Notes: generated by a model from the letters alone, not told the origin. A DNA stretch of 10,430 nucleotides from Clostridia bacterium (GCA_009930125.1 RZYZ01000064.1:1-10430); one strand, 5' to 3'. Positions 1-6,772 are shown, counted from the stretch's first letter. Program-made: numbers and translations.

Positions 1-410
1 CCAAGCCCCATACCGATGGCATCATAGATGGAATGCAGTACGGAGTTTTTGCTTGCATAGGCTTCTGCTCTACCAAGAATGACACAGTTAACAACAATCA
101 GTGGAATGAATAATCCCAGTGATTTATAAAGATCCTGCGCGTAGGCTGCAAGGAACATATCAACAGCAGATACGAAACCTGCGATGATGACGATGTAGGC
201 AGGTATTCTGATCTTGTTTGGAATAAACTTTCTGATGGCTGCAATGATCGCATTGGAGCAGATCAGGACCGCCAGAGTGGATAGTCCCATACCGATTGCA
301 TTCACTAAGCTGGTTGAAACCGCTAAAGTCGGACACATGGCAAGAACCTGTACAAAAATCGGGTTTTCACTGAAAAGACCATTTTTCAGTCTTTCTATTA
401 ATGCCTTCAT
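1..410 (-). CDS. rnfE: RnfE, electron transport complex membrane subunit (partial, 3' end outside window)
   Basis: Integral membrane subunit of the Rnf complex, which moves electrons between reduced ferredoxin and an acceptor while pumping Na+ or H+. The first 136 residues are present. They match the RnfE/RnfA/NqrD/NqrE family: MCPTLAV near residues 25-31, NAIGMGL near 37-43, RKFIPNKIRIP at 60-70, and FIPLIVVNCVILGRAEA at 101-117. Cys26 and Cys109 sit where RnfA and RnfE supply ligands for the intramembrane iron-sulfur centre. The ATG at 408-410 is preceded by AGGAGGGAACTAAAG and lies 2 nt after the rnfG stop, so the two are co-transcribed. RnfE rather than RnfA is chosen because of its position directly after rnfG in the usual C-D-G-E-A-B order. 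The gene leaves the window with about 60 residues missing, judged from the family's usual length of about 200. Confidence 0.95.
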   Translation of the reverse strand, partial: MKALIERLKNGLFSENPIFVQVLAMCPTLAVSTSLVNAIGMGLSTLAVLICSNAIIAAIRKFIPNKIRIPAYIVIIAGFVSAVDMFLAAYAQDLYKSLGLFIPLIVVNCVILGRAEAYASKNSVLHSIYDAIGMGL

Positions 411-412
411 CT

Positions 413-1807
413 TTAGTTCCCTCCTTGCATTAGTACGTCATTAAAGTATAGAATCGCTTTGTTTACAGCTCTGTAGACACCCTTTGAACTTTCAGATGCA
501 CCGGAGTAGACCTGAACGCTCATTTCTTCAGAAGGCTGGTCCTGGAACATCTGTGCAAAAGCGTCTTCTGTGATGACTGTCCCCAGTCCCTGGGTTTCAT
601 TCTGTCTGACGATCATGATGTTCTTCACTTCTCTTGTAGCCGCATCAAAGGATACAGCAACTTCTATCGGCTTGTCTTCATAATATCCTGGATTGGAGGT
701 GTATACGATATAACCGGATACCGCTCCCTGATTTCTGACCTCGAAGGTCTTGTATTCTCCATCAATCTCCACCATTTCATCTCCTGTGAGACGCATGTTT
801 TCGACACCAGGTTCTACCATAAGCACGTTATGGTAATAATCGATGGCCTGATTGACAGCCTTGTAGACGCCCTTTGAGCTTTCAGATGCACCGGAGTAGA
901 TCTGAGTTTCCATCTCTTCTGCAGCTGCTCCCTGGAACTGCTGTGCGAATCCGTCTTCCAGAATCACATCACCAAGTCCTGGGGTTTCATTCTGCTCAAT
1001 GATCAGAATGTTTGTGATGGTCTTTGTCTCGTTATCGAAACCTACTGCAACCTTGATTGGAGATTCTTCGTAGTAGCCAGGATTTGCCGCATAGACCACA
1101 TATCCTGTCACTTCTCCAGCTGTTGTGACTTCCAGAGTCTTCAGGTCCCCTGCGATTTCATTCATCGCATCCCCTGACAGATTCATGTTTTCAAGTGTTG
1201 GTTCCACTACAGGTACTTCCACCACTTCTTCTCCGAGAATATTTTCCTTGTGGAACTTCACAGCTTCATTAATGGAAGTCGTTACCGCTCCGGAGGAAAT
1301 CGTCGCACCGGATACAGACTGAATTTCAGTATCGGATGTAGGATTGCCCTTTACCACCTGGAAACTGGCTGTGGTTTCTTTTCCAGTGAACTGGGAGATA
1401 AAGGCTTCTTCTGCAACCAGAGCACCAAGACCTGGTGTTTCAGAAGACTGGGTGACCTTTGCAGCGACCACATTACCGTCGTTATCGATACCCACCAGGG
1501 TGCCAAGGTCGGGTTTGTATCCTGCAATCATCATTTTATATACATAACCCACTACATCGCCGCCTTTTGTGGCTTTGTAGATTTCAGTTATGACTTCATG
1601 TTCGTCGTATTCTGCTGTGACATCTTCTATGCCGTCACTCTCAGGCATAACCACCGCAAGATCTTCCGCATTGACTGCATTGTTCATGGCAATCTGTTCC
1701 TTCGTACCGTTATAGACAAAGGCAACAACGCCAGCCACGATGATGCAGATCAGCATCAGGGTTCCGCCAAGGGTAAGAAGCTCACTTACTATACTTTTCT
1801 TTTTCAT
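413..1807 (-). CDS. rnfG: RnfG, extended form with three FMN-binding-type domains
   Basis: RnfG is the extracytoplasmic flavoprotein subunit of Rnf. It is normally about 180-220 residues with one FMN covalently attached by ApbE to the Thr of an S/T-G-A-T motif. This protein has 464 residues. A membrane anchor lies at about 11-32. Domain 1 spans about 72-190, with ETPGLG at 123-128 and SGATISS at 166-172 (Thr169 is the predicted FMN site). Two further domains at about 206-330 and 336-460 are clear duplicates of each other, with a 130-residue period. They carry ETPGLG/ETQGLG and YSGASESSKGVY, so Ser308 and Ser438 replace the flavin-bearing Thr. The start ATG overlaps the rnfD stop by one base (TAATG), with GGAGG upstream inside rnfD. 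The domain identity is firm; whether domains 2 and 3 carry flavin is not shown by sequence alone. Confidence 0.95.
   Translation of the reverse strand: MKKKSIVSELLTLGGTLMLICIIVAGVVAFVYNGTKEQIAMNNAVNAEDLAVVMPESDGIEDVTAEYDEHEVITEIYKATKGGDVVGYVYKMMIAGYKPDLGTLVGIDNDGNVVAAKVTQSSETPGLGALVAEEAFISQFTGKETTASFQVVKGNPTSDTEIQSVSGATISSGAVTTSINEAVKFHKENILGEEVVEVPVVEPTLENMNLSGDAMNEIAGDLKTLEVTTAGEVTGYVVYAANPGYYEESPIKVAVGFDNETKTITNILIIEQNETPGLGDVILEDGFAQQFQGAAAEEMETQIYSGASESSKGVYKAVNQAIDYYHNVLMVEPGVENMRLTGDEMVEIDGEYKTFEVRNQGAVSGYIVYTSNPGYYEDKPIEVAVSFDAATREVKNIMIVRQNETQGLGTVITEDAFAQMFQDQPSEEMSVQVYSGASESSKGVYRAVNKAILYFNDVLMQGGN
428..1192 (-). repeat. Tandem in-gene duplication within rnfG (two units, 390-bp period)
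   Basis: Two coding units, 1192-818 (residues 206-330) and 802-428 (residues 336-460), align end to end without gaps. Both begin with ENM, and share NPGYYE, QNET, GLG, YSGASESSKGVY and a final DVL/NVL-M. The similarity also shows in the DNA: positions 881-900 and 491-510 are identical over 20 bases and the adjoining 10 bases differ once. The duplication is therefore more recent than the split from domain 1, which resembles them only at the FMN-domain motifs. Confidence 0.9.
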
Positions 1808-2679
1808 TACGCAGTAGCCTCCTTTTTGGTATCCACTTTTCCTTTAAAGAAGGTATCGATAAATGGAGCGAATACATTACCGATGAGTATCGCATAATAA
1901 GCTCCTTCGATATTTTCAGCCACACCGATGAAGGATGCTGCTGCCACAGCAACAAGAATCGCATAGATCCATTTACCACCGTTGGTGATGGATGAACTTG
2001 CATAATCATTGGCCATGAAGAAAGCAATCAGATAAATACTGCTGTTTGCTCCAAGGATGGTGATGTCTCCTAATATGAACTGTGAGAACGCTAGAGCTAT
2101 AAGAATGATTGTGAATGGCACTCTTACTCTGATGACACCCTTCAGTGCCAGATAGAGACCACCAACCAGAATGGCCAGTATGGATGCTTCACCGAGGTTT
2201 CCACCGGCAGTTCCGAGAAAACGGTCGATGAAAGCTGTTTCTTCGAAACCGTTATTCACAACAAGATTACCGTAGGATACCACTGCGAAGATCTTCGCAG
2301 CCACTGCAGGGTTCATGAAATTCTGACCTAAGCCGCCGAAAATCTCTTTTACGAGAGCGATGGCGAATACAGAGGATATCGCTGCAATCCATAATGGTGT
2401 GTTAACAGGTAAAATGAGTCCGAGAATCAGACCAGTTACGATTGCGGAAAGATCATGCAATGAATGGTTCTTGTGAAGGGCCTTCTTGAATAGAACTTCT
2501 GTAGCCATGGCACCGATGATTGTGACCAGAACCAGGAAAAGTCCTTTGATTCCATTGAAATAGATTCCCGCTGCTGTGACCGGTACCAGCGCGATGATGA
2601 CATCAAGCATGATTCTGTTCACTCTCAAGTCAGATTTCACGTGGGGTGAGGAAGCAACGGTTATTTTTCTGTTTTCCAT
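1807..2679 (-). CDS. rnfD: RnfD, Rnf membrane subunit, short form lacking the flavin attachment motif
   Basis: Polytopic membrane subunit of the NqrB/RnfD family that normally carries a covalent FMN and takes part in ion translocation. The 290 residues show the family's core: SPHVKSD at 11-17, DLSAIVTGLILGLILP at 76-91, GGLGQNFMNPAVAAKIF at 115-131, GTAGGNLGEASILAILVGG at 156-174, and FFMANDYASS at 220-229. Several hydrophobic helices are visible. The stretch between NPA (123-125) and GE (163-164) is only about 38 residues and contains no S/T-G-A-T; in well-known RnfD proteins the flavin-binding Thr lies here. The ATG at 2677-2679 follows AGGAGGTAAGGAT, whose TAGGAGG overlaps the rnfC stop, and the spacing to rnfC is 11 nt. 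The reading frame is intact, so this is not a frameshift artefact. Confidence 0.95.
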   Translation of the reverse strand: MENRKITVASSPHVKSDLRVNRIMLDVIIALVPVTAAGIYFNGIKGLFLVLVTIIGAMATEVLFKKALHKNHSLHDLSAIVTGLILGLILPVNTPLWIAAISSVFAIALVKEIFGGLGQNFMNPAVAAKIFAVVSYGNLVVNNGFEETAFIDRFLGTAGGNLGEASILAILVGGLYLALKGVIRVRVPFTIILIALAFSQFILGDITILGANSSIYLIAFFMANDYASSSITNGGKWIYAILVAVAAASFIGVAENIEGAYYAILIGNVFAPFIDTFFKGKVDTKKEATA

Positions 2680-2690
2680 ATCCTTACCTC

Positions 2691-3953
2691 CTATCTTTTA
2701 ACCTTTTTCGCAGTTTTGAATGACTGAAGCAGATGTCTCTTGGATGGACAGACATAAGAACATCTTCCGCATTCCACGCACATTCCGCCGCGGTTTTTGA
2801 AGAACTCATCAAAATCTCTATTGATGACCAGTGCATTCAGCTCATATGGCTGCAGTCCAACAGGACATACATCCGCACAGCGTCCGCATTTGATGCAGTT
2901 CATCTCTTCTTCTTTGGAGACTTCATTTTCATTCAGAAACAGTACTTCTCTGATTCCTCTGTTGATCGGTGCATCCAGGGCGAATACAGCATCACCGGAA
3001 AGAATGTTTCCTGCTACTACTCTGAATGGGTCCTCTACTCCAGCTGCCTCCATGACATAATTCAGTGTCGTACCGGACATAACTTTATAGATACCGGGAT
3101 TCTTCACCGCTCCGCCATTGATGAGCAGCAGCTGATAGTGAGTCAGTCTGTTGTCCAGAAGTCCTCTGGCCACAGCTGGCAGAAGGAAGGCATCTACAAC
3201 CATGGTGTCTTTCATGGCGAAATCACCGAAAACATCTCTGGAAGCCAGGTTCATATCGTGGTAGAACTGCGTAGGAATCTTCGATACGAGATTCATATCG
3301 GTGTTCTTCAAAAGCTCTGTGAATCCGATGACGGAATCCGCATCCGATGTGGAAAGAACAGTGATGTTCGCATTCTTGTAGAGGGATCTCAGAAGTCCGA
3401 GTCCTCTCAGAAAGTCTTCTCTCTCGTTTTCATACAGATAGGAGCCCACCTGGCCATACAGACCACTTTCCTGTGCGTTGATGAGAACATTTTTCACATC
3501 ATCCTTGAAGGAAAGCTGCATGCCTCTCTTTCTGTTTGAAAGATTCTGGGTTTCGATGAGTCCGAGCGCTTTGATTTTCTCTCTCAGTTCTTCGAAGGTC
3601 AGTGCGCTGTAGTCAAAGGCTTCGCGTTCTTCCTTTTCATAAAGGAAGTCGTTTTCGATGAGAATCACATCAACCTTATTGCCTATCAGGTCCACTTTTG
3701 TCGTAACCTGCTTCACTGTACCAGATACGCTGGAATACACGGGCACAACACTGTTGTTTTCACCCACTCCGATGATCTGGTTGACAAGCACTCTGTCATT
3801 TCTTTTGACAGTAGGTGTGCACTTCATGTTGTGCTGCTGAGATAGTGAATATACCATGTTCTTTGGAGCTTCAACATCTATGATTGAACTGAAATGTTCT
3901 GCCTCTTTGAACTTGGGCACATGCACTGCTTTGGATACTGAAAACAGTTTCAT
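2691..3953 (-). CDS. rnfC: RnfC, peripheral iron-sulfur subunit, divergent form lacking the NADH/FMN motif
   Basis: RnfC is the cytoplasmic subunit that normally binds FMN and NAD(H) and holds two 4Fe-4S clusters. With the longer numbering (start 3959, 422 residues), the N-terminal barrel-sandwich region is recognisable around 37-86 (YSLSQQHN, VPVYSSVSGTVKQV). An SLBB-like region covers about 276-345 (LLLINGGAVKNPGIYKV). Two clusters follow: Cys355/358/361/365 (CIKCGRCADVCP) and Cys394/397/400/404 (CVECGRCSYVCP). The segment that should read G-L-G-G-A-x-F-P-T is GLIETQNLSNRKRG (133-146), and the N-G-A-E-x-E-P-Y motif is NAQESGLY (161-168). I place the start at the second ATG (3951-3953, protein MKLFSVSK, 420 residues). 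The only ribosome-binding-like run, GGGGG at 3960-3964, directly touches the first ATG at 3957-3959 but stands 6 nt from the second. It is the first gene of its operon. Confidence 0.93.
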   Translation of the reverse strand: MKLFSVSKAVHVPKFKEAEHFSSIIDVEAPKNMVYSLSQQHNMKCTPTVKRNDRVLVNQIIGVGENNSVVPVYSSVSGTVKQVTTKVDLIGNKVDVILIENDFLYEKEEREAFDYSALTFEELREKIKALGLIETQNLSNRKRGMQLSFKDDVKNVLINAQESGLYGQVGSYLYENEREDFLRGLGLLRSLYKNANITVLSTSDADSVIGFTELLKNTDMNLVSKIPTQFYHDMNLASRDVFGDFAMKDTMVVDAFLLPAVARGLLDNRLTHYQLLLINGGAVKNPGIYKVMSGTTLNYVMEAAGVEDPFRVVAGNILSGDAVFALDAPINRGIREVLFLNENEVSKEEEMNCIKCGRCADVCPVGLQPYELNALVINRDFDEFFKNRGGMCVECGRCSYVCPSKRHLLQSFKTAKKVKR

Positions 3954-3999
3954 ATACATCCCCCTAAATTTAATCTAAAATATAACAAATACACAATAT

Positions 4000-4028
4000 A
4001 GTATAACATTGTAAACGTTCATTAACAA
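4000..4028 (-). promoter_or_regulatory. Promoter of the rnf operon
   Basis: On the minus strand a -35 box TTGTTA (4028-4023), a 17-bp spacer and a -10 box TATACT (4005-4000) with an extended TG one base upstream form a good sigma-A-type promoter. It lies in the AT-rich gap between the met terminator and rnfC. The predicted transcript would start near 3993, giving a leader of about 40 nt before the rnfC start. Confidence 0.75.
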
Positions 4029-4051
4029 TATCTGTCATTTAATTAACAATA
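4009..4051 (-). promoter_or_regulatory. Candidate operator: repeats overlapping the rnf -35 box
   Basis: An exact 10-base direct repeat (TATTGTTAAT on the minus strand) occurs at 4030-4021 and 4051-4042. The copies are 21 bp apart, about two helical turns, so they would face the same side of DNA. The proximal copy also forms an imperfect inverted repeat at 4028-4009, TTGTTAA and TTTACAA separated by 6 bases, covering the -35 box and most of the spacer. The half-site resembles the redox regulator Rex's TTGTTAA half-site, but Rex sites usually have a 4-base gap. The regulator is therefore unknown. Confidence 0.4.
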
Positions 4052-4062
4052 ACTCAGAAATG

Positions 4063-4091
4063 AAAAAACCGTTGAATATCAACGGTTTTTT
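4063..4091 (-). terminator. Intrinsic terminator of the metNIQ operon
   Basis: A perfect 13-bp stem with a 3-base loop (arms 4063-4075 and 4079-4091; core CCGTTGA/TCAACGG) has six T residues at the end of the 3' arm on either strand. It lies 55 nt past the metQ stop and insulates the rnf promoter from met read-through. The symmetry would let it work in both directions, but no gene converges on it from the plus strand. Confidence 0.9.
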
Positions 4092-4146
4092 CTGTTTTGA
4101 TTTCTTTCCTTGAGATTGATTTTATTCTGTTCTTTTTTAGTACAGT

Positions 4147-4941
4147 TTAAAATGCCGGGAAAATGGTTCCATCATACTGTTCTTCGATGAACGTCTTTGT
4201 CTTTTCACTGTTCAGGACCTGGTCCAGGGCTTTGGTCTTTTCAGAATCCTTGTCCTCTTCTCTCACTGCCAGGATATTCGCATAGGGTGAGTCACCTGAT
4301 TCGATGATCAGTGCATCTTCCAATGGATTGAGATCAGCCTCGATGGCGTAGTTCGTATTGATGACTGCCGCATCCACATCGACCAGGGTTCTTGGAAGCG
4401 CTGGCGCATCCAGTTCTGTGAACTGCAGATTCTTCGGATTGTCTGTGATGTCGAGAACGGATGCGATTTCCGAATCCGCCAGGGTGATCAGTCCGTTGTC
4501 AGCCAGCAGCTTGAGCGCTCTGGAGCCGTTGGTCGCATCGTTTGGTATGGCGATGGTTGCCCCATCTGCCAGTTCCTCAAGGGCTGCGATTTTATCGGAA
4601 TATAATGCCATAGGTTCTATGTGAACTCTTACTGTATAGGTGAGTCCAAGATCTTCATTGCTGTTCATCTCTTCAAGGTATGGAATGTGCTGGAAGTAGT
4701 TGGCGTCCAGCTGCCCTTCTGATAGAGCTTTGTTTGGCAGAACATAGTCATTGAATATGGTGACTTCCAGTTCATAGCCAAGTTCCTTCAGATCTTCCCT
4801 TACATTTTCCAGAATTTCTGCATGTGGGACTGCAGAAGCGCCTACCACGATTTTTTCATCAGCTTCTTCGCTGGTGCTGCAACCTGCCAGAAGTCCAAGG
4901 GCCAGTAGTGATGCGGTGAGCAGTTTATATGTCTTTTTCAT
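4147..4941 (-). CDS. metQ: MetQ, methionine ABC transporter substrate-binding lipoprotein
   Basis: Extracellular, lipid-anchored binding protein that delivers L/D-methionine to the MetNI importer. The 264 residues begin with a lipoprotein signal peptide, a KK-containing start, a hydrophobic stretch and the lipobox LLAG-Cys21. The mature protein shows the NlpA/MetQ pattern: VGASAVPHAEIL at 33-44, DANYFQHIPYL at 79-89, IAIPNDATNGSRALKLL at 130-146, AAVINTNYA at 191-199, and SPYANILAVR at 218-227. The length is normal for the family. The start ATG follows GCGAGGTAAACAAA. It is last in the metNIQ operon, 136 nt after metI, and is followed by the terminator at 4063-4091. Methionine or a close analogue is the likely ligand, given the S-box upstream of the operon; the family also includes members with other ligands. 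Confidence 0.96.
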   Translation of the reverse strand: MKKTYKLLTASLLALGLLAGCSTSEEADEKIVVGASAVPHAEILENVREDLKELGYELEVTIFNDYVLPNKALSEGQLDANYFQHIPYLEEMNSNEDLGLTYTVRVHIEPMALYSDKIAALEELADGATIAIPNDATNGSRALKLLADNGLITLADSEIASVLDITDNPKNLQFTELDAPALPRTLVDVDAAVINTNYAIEADLNPLEDALIIESGDSPYANILAVREEDKDSEKTKALDQVLNSEKTKTFIEEQYDGTIFPAF

Positions 4942-5058
4942 TTTGTTTACCTCGCTTTTTGTTTATTATCTGTTTTTCTGATCTGTACTGATTTGTTTTT
5001 ACTGATATTTTCTGATTTTGCTCAATTTGTTAAAATATAAACATGATTCTTCGGCTAC

Positions 5059-5076
5059 GCCGGATTTGAAGCCGGC
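5059..5076 (-). other. Hairpin directly after the metI stop codon
   Basis: One base after the metI stop the transcript can form GCCGG/CCGGC (5076-5072 with 5063-5059) around an 8-base loop. It has no adjacent T-run, so a full terminator is unlikely. It could stabilise or punctuate the mRNA between metI and metQ, the binding protein usually being needed in excess; that role is inference. The rest of the 136-base gap (5058-4942) is A-rich on the transcript strand and shows no convincing promoter. Confidence 0.35.
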
Positions 5077-5077
5077 T

Positions 5078-5719
5078 TTATCTCAACAGAAGCTTGAAAA
5101 TCTGGTTTCCGATGGACTGAATGATCTGTACTACTGCAAAGATCATGATCACGATGATGAACATGATGGTGTTCTCCCATCTGTAATAGCCATAGTTGAT
5201 GGCCACCGCACCAAGTCCTCCACCTCCGATGATACCCGCCATGGCGGAGTAGCCCACGATATTGATGAATATGTTCGTGATTCCCTGTACTAAATTCGGC
5301 AGCGCTTCGATGAGCATCACTTTGAATACGATCTGCGCATTGGTTGCACCAAAGGATTTCGCCGCTTCAATGATGCCGGGATCCACGGTGTCCAGCGATC
5401 CTTCTATGATTCGCGCCGCAAATGGTGTAGCGGCGATGGTCAGTGGAACGATGGCTGCGGTGGTGCCGATGGATGTTCCTACAATGAATCTTGATAATGG
5501 AAACAGAAGAAACATCAGGATGATGAAAGGAAAACTTCTGAATACATTGATGAAAAAATCCAGCGTATTATATAAGGAAGGTTTTGGTTTCAGTCCTTTC
5601 TCCTTGGTGTAGACCAGGACGATTGCAATGAAGAATCCGAATAAAATAGAAAGTATGCCAGAAACGCTGATCATAAGTAATGATTCTAAAAGCGCCTCTA
5701 TATAGCCGTTAAGATTCAT
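5078..5719 (-). CDS. metI: MetI, methionine ABC transporter permease
   Basis: Membrane permease of the methionine importer; two copies form the channel and dock onto MetN. The 213 residues are the family's usual length and contain about five hydrophobic segments (roughly 12-36, 56-78, 85-103, 144-168, 183-203). The EAA coupling motif lies at 118-141 (EAAKSFGATNAQ, then IEALP). RSFPFIILM at 61-69 and GGGGLG at 165-170 are also typical of MetI. The start ATG (5717-5719) has GGAGGTGA upstream and overlaps the end of metN by 11 bases, which implies translational coupling. Confidence 0.96.
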   Translation of the reverse strand: MNLNGYIEALLESLLMISVSGILSILFGFFIAIVLVYTKEKGLKPKPSLYNTLDFFINVFRSFPFIILMFLLFPLSRFIVGTSIGTTAAIVPLTIAATPFAARIIEGSLDTVDPGIIEAAKSFGATNAQIVFKVMLIEALPNLVQGITNIFINIVGYSAMAGIIGGGGLGAVAINYGYYRWENTIMFIIVIMIFAVVQIIQSIGNQIFKLLLR

Positions 5720-6680
5720 TATATATCACCTCCACATTGAGACCTTTCTCTGCCAGATAGGATACAATCTGATCCTTGTCTGCAGGATTTATATTGATGA
5801 CCAGACTACCGAGAACATTGCCGCTGAAATTTTCCAGCTTGCCCCACACGATGGAGAAGTCCACGTTTAGGTCCCGGCTCATGTTCGTGATGATGGCCTG
5901 ATTGCTGTAATCCTTTGTGAAGAAGATTCTGATGCTGGTACCCTTTGGAAGAATCTCCATTTCGTCTTCGCCGATGAGCTTTTTCAGGCTCTTTGCGGGA
6001 TTCAGGAACAGATCCTCAACCTTACCAAGGGCTGACACTTTTCCTCCTTCCATCACCGCAACTCTCTGACAGATGTCTTTGACGACTTCCATCTGATGAG
6101 TCACCACAACCAGCGTGAGACCGAGCTCCCTGTTGATTTTTTTCAGAAGAGCTAGAATCTCTTTGGTGGTGTTGGGGTCCAGTGCGGATGTCGCTTCATC
6201 ACAGAGAAGAAATTCAGGGTCCAGTGCAAGGGCTCTTGCAATGGCTACACGCTGCTTTTCTCCACCGGACAGAGAGCGCGGTTTGCTCTTGTATTTGTCA
6301 GATAGACCTACAAGATTCAGCAGTTCCTTCGCCCGGGACTGGATGGTTTTTTTATCATAGCCCCAGATCTCCATAGGAAGTGCTACGTTTTCCAGTGCAG
6401 TTTTCTGATTCAGAAGATTAAAATTCTGAAAGATCATGGATACTTTTTTTCGGAGTCTTCGTACCCCCTCAGAATCAAGAGACCCGATGGAGATTCCATC
6501 TACAATGATATCTCCTCTGTTGAAGGGTTCCAGGGCATTGATGCATCGGAGCAGCGTGGATTTACCCACTCCACTTCTTCCGACAATACCGAAGATCTCT
6601 CCTTTCTCGATCCGGAAGGATACATCTTTGATGACTTCCTGACTGTCATACTGTTTTTCTAGATTTTTAATTTCGATCAA
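5709..6680 (-). CDS. metN: MetN, methionine ABC transporter ATP-binding protein
   Basis: Cytoplasmic ATPase that drives methionine import with MetI and MetQ. In the 323 residues the nucleotide-binding domain shows Walker A GRSGVGKS (34-41), the Q-loop at Gln85, the signature LSGGEKQ (137-143), Walker B ending in DE (161-162) and the switch His195. The C-terminal part (about 245-320) fits the NIL domain, which in the E. coli transporter binds methionine and inhibits uptake. The start is TTG at 6678-6680: GAGGTG stands 6 bases upstream and a TGA in the same frame lies immediately before the TTG, so no earlier start is possible. It is the first gene after the SAM riboswitch and overlaps metI by 11 bases. 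Confidence 0.96.
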   Translation of the reverse strand: MIEIKNLEKQYDSQEVIKDVSFRIEKGEIFGIVGRSGVGKSTLLRCINALEPFNRGDIIVDGISIGSLDSEGVRRLRKKVSMIFQNFNLLNQKTALENVALPMEIWGYDKKTIQSRAKELLNLVGLSDKYKSKPRSLSGGEKQRVAIARALALDPEFLLCDEATSALDPNTTKEILALLKKINRELGLTLVVVTHQMEVVKDICQRVAVMEGGKVSALGKVEDLFLNPAKSLKKLIGEDEMEILPKGTSIRIFFTKDYSNQAIITNMSRDLNVDFSIVWGKLENFSGNVLGSLVININPADKDQIVSYLAEKGLNVEVIYNES

Positions 6681-6724
6681 TCACTACACCTCACATTTTT
6701 TCTGATGAACTCATCAAAAAGGGC

Positions 6725-6760
6725 AAAATAAAATTCGCCTAAGAATAAACTTAGACGAAT
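6725..6760 (-). terminator. Riboswitch-controlled intrinsic terminator before metN
   Basis: On the minus strand an 11-bp stem (6760-6750 with 6743-6733, one G-T wobble) closes a 6-base loop and is followed by TTTATTTT (6732-6725). The competing antiterminator is also visible: 6780-6765, beginning with the 3' strand of aptamer helix P1, can pair with 6755-6742 around a 9-base loop, using most of the terminator loop and parts of its stem. With SAM bound, P1 holds that strand and the terminator forms. Confidence 0.88.
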
Positions 6761-6772
6761 GAAATCTAAAAG

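Noticed and set aside
1250..1897. Plus-strand open frame of 215 codons
   Set aside because: Antisense to rnfG and the end of rnfD, with no recognisable domain; a shadow of the real genes.
2733..3539. Long plus-strand open frame of 268 codons
   Set aside because: It lies wholly antisense to rnfC, has no ribosome binding site or family-like motif, and its composition is explained by the codon pattern of rnfC.
4009..4028. A standard Rex operator at the rnf promoter
   Set aside because: The half-sites are separated by 6 bases instead of 4 and one half-site has a mismatch, so it was kept only as an unassigned operator candidate.
4978..5016. Short CRISPR-like repeat array
   Set aside because: The repeated word is only 5 bases, with uneven spacing and no unique spacers of uniform length.
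5059..5076. Intrinsic terminator between metI and metQ
   Set aside because: The stem is only 5 bp and no T-run follows; metQ also has no clear promoter of its own, so read-through is expected.
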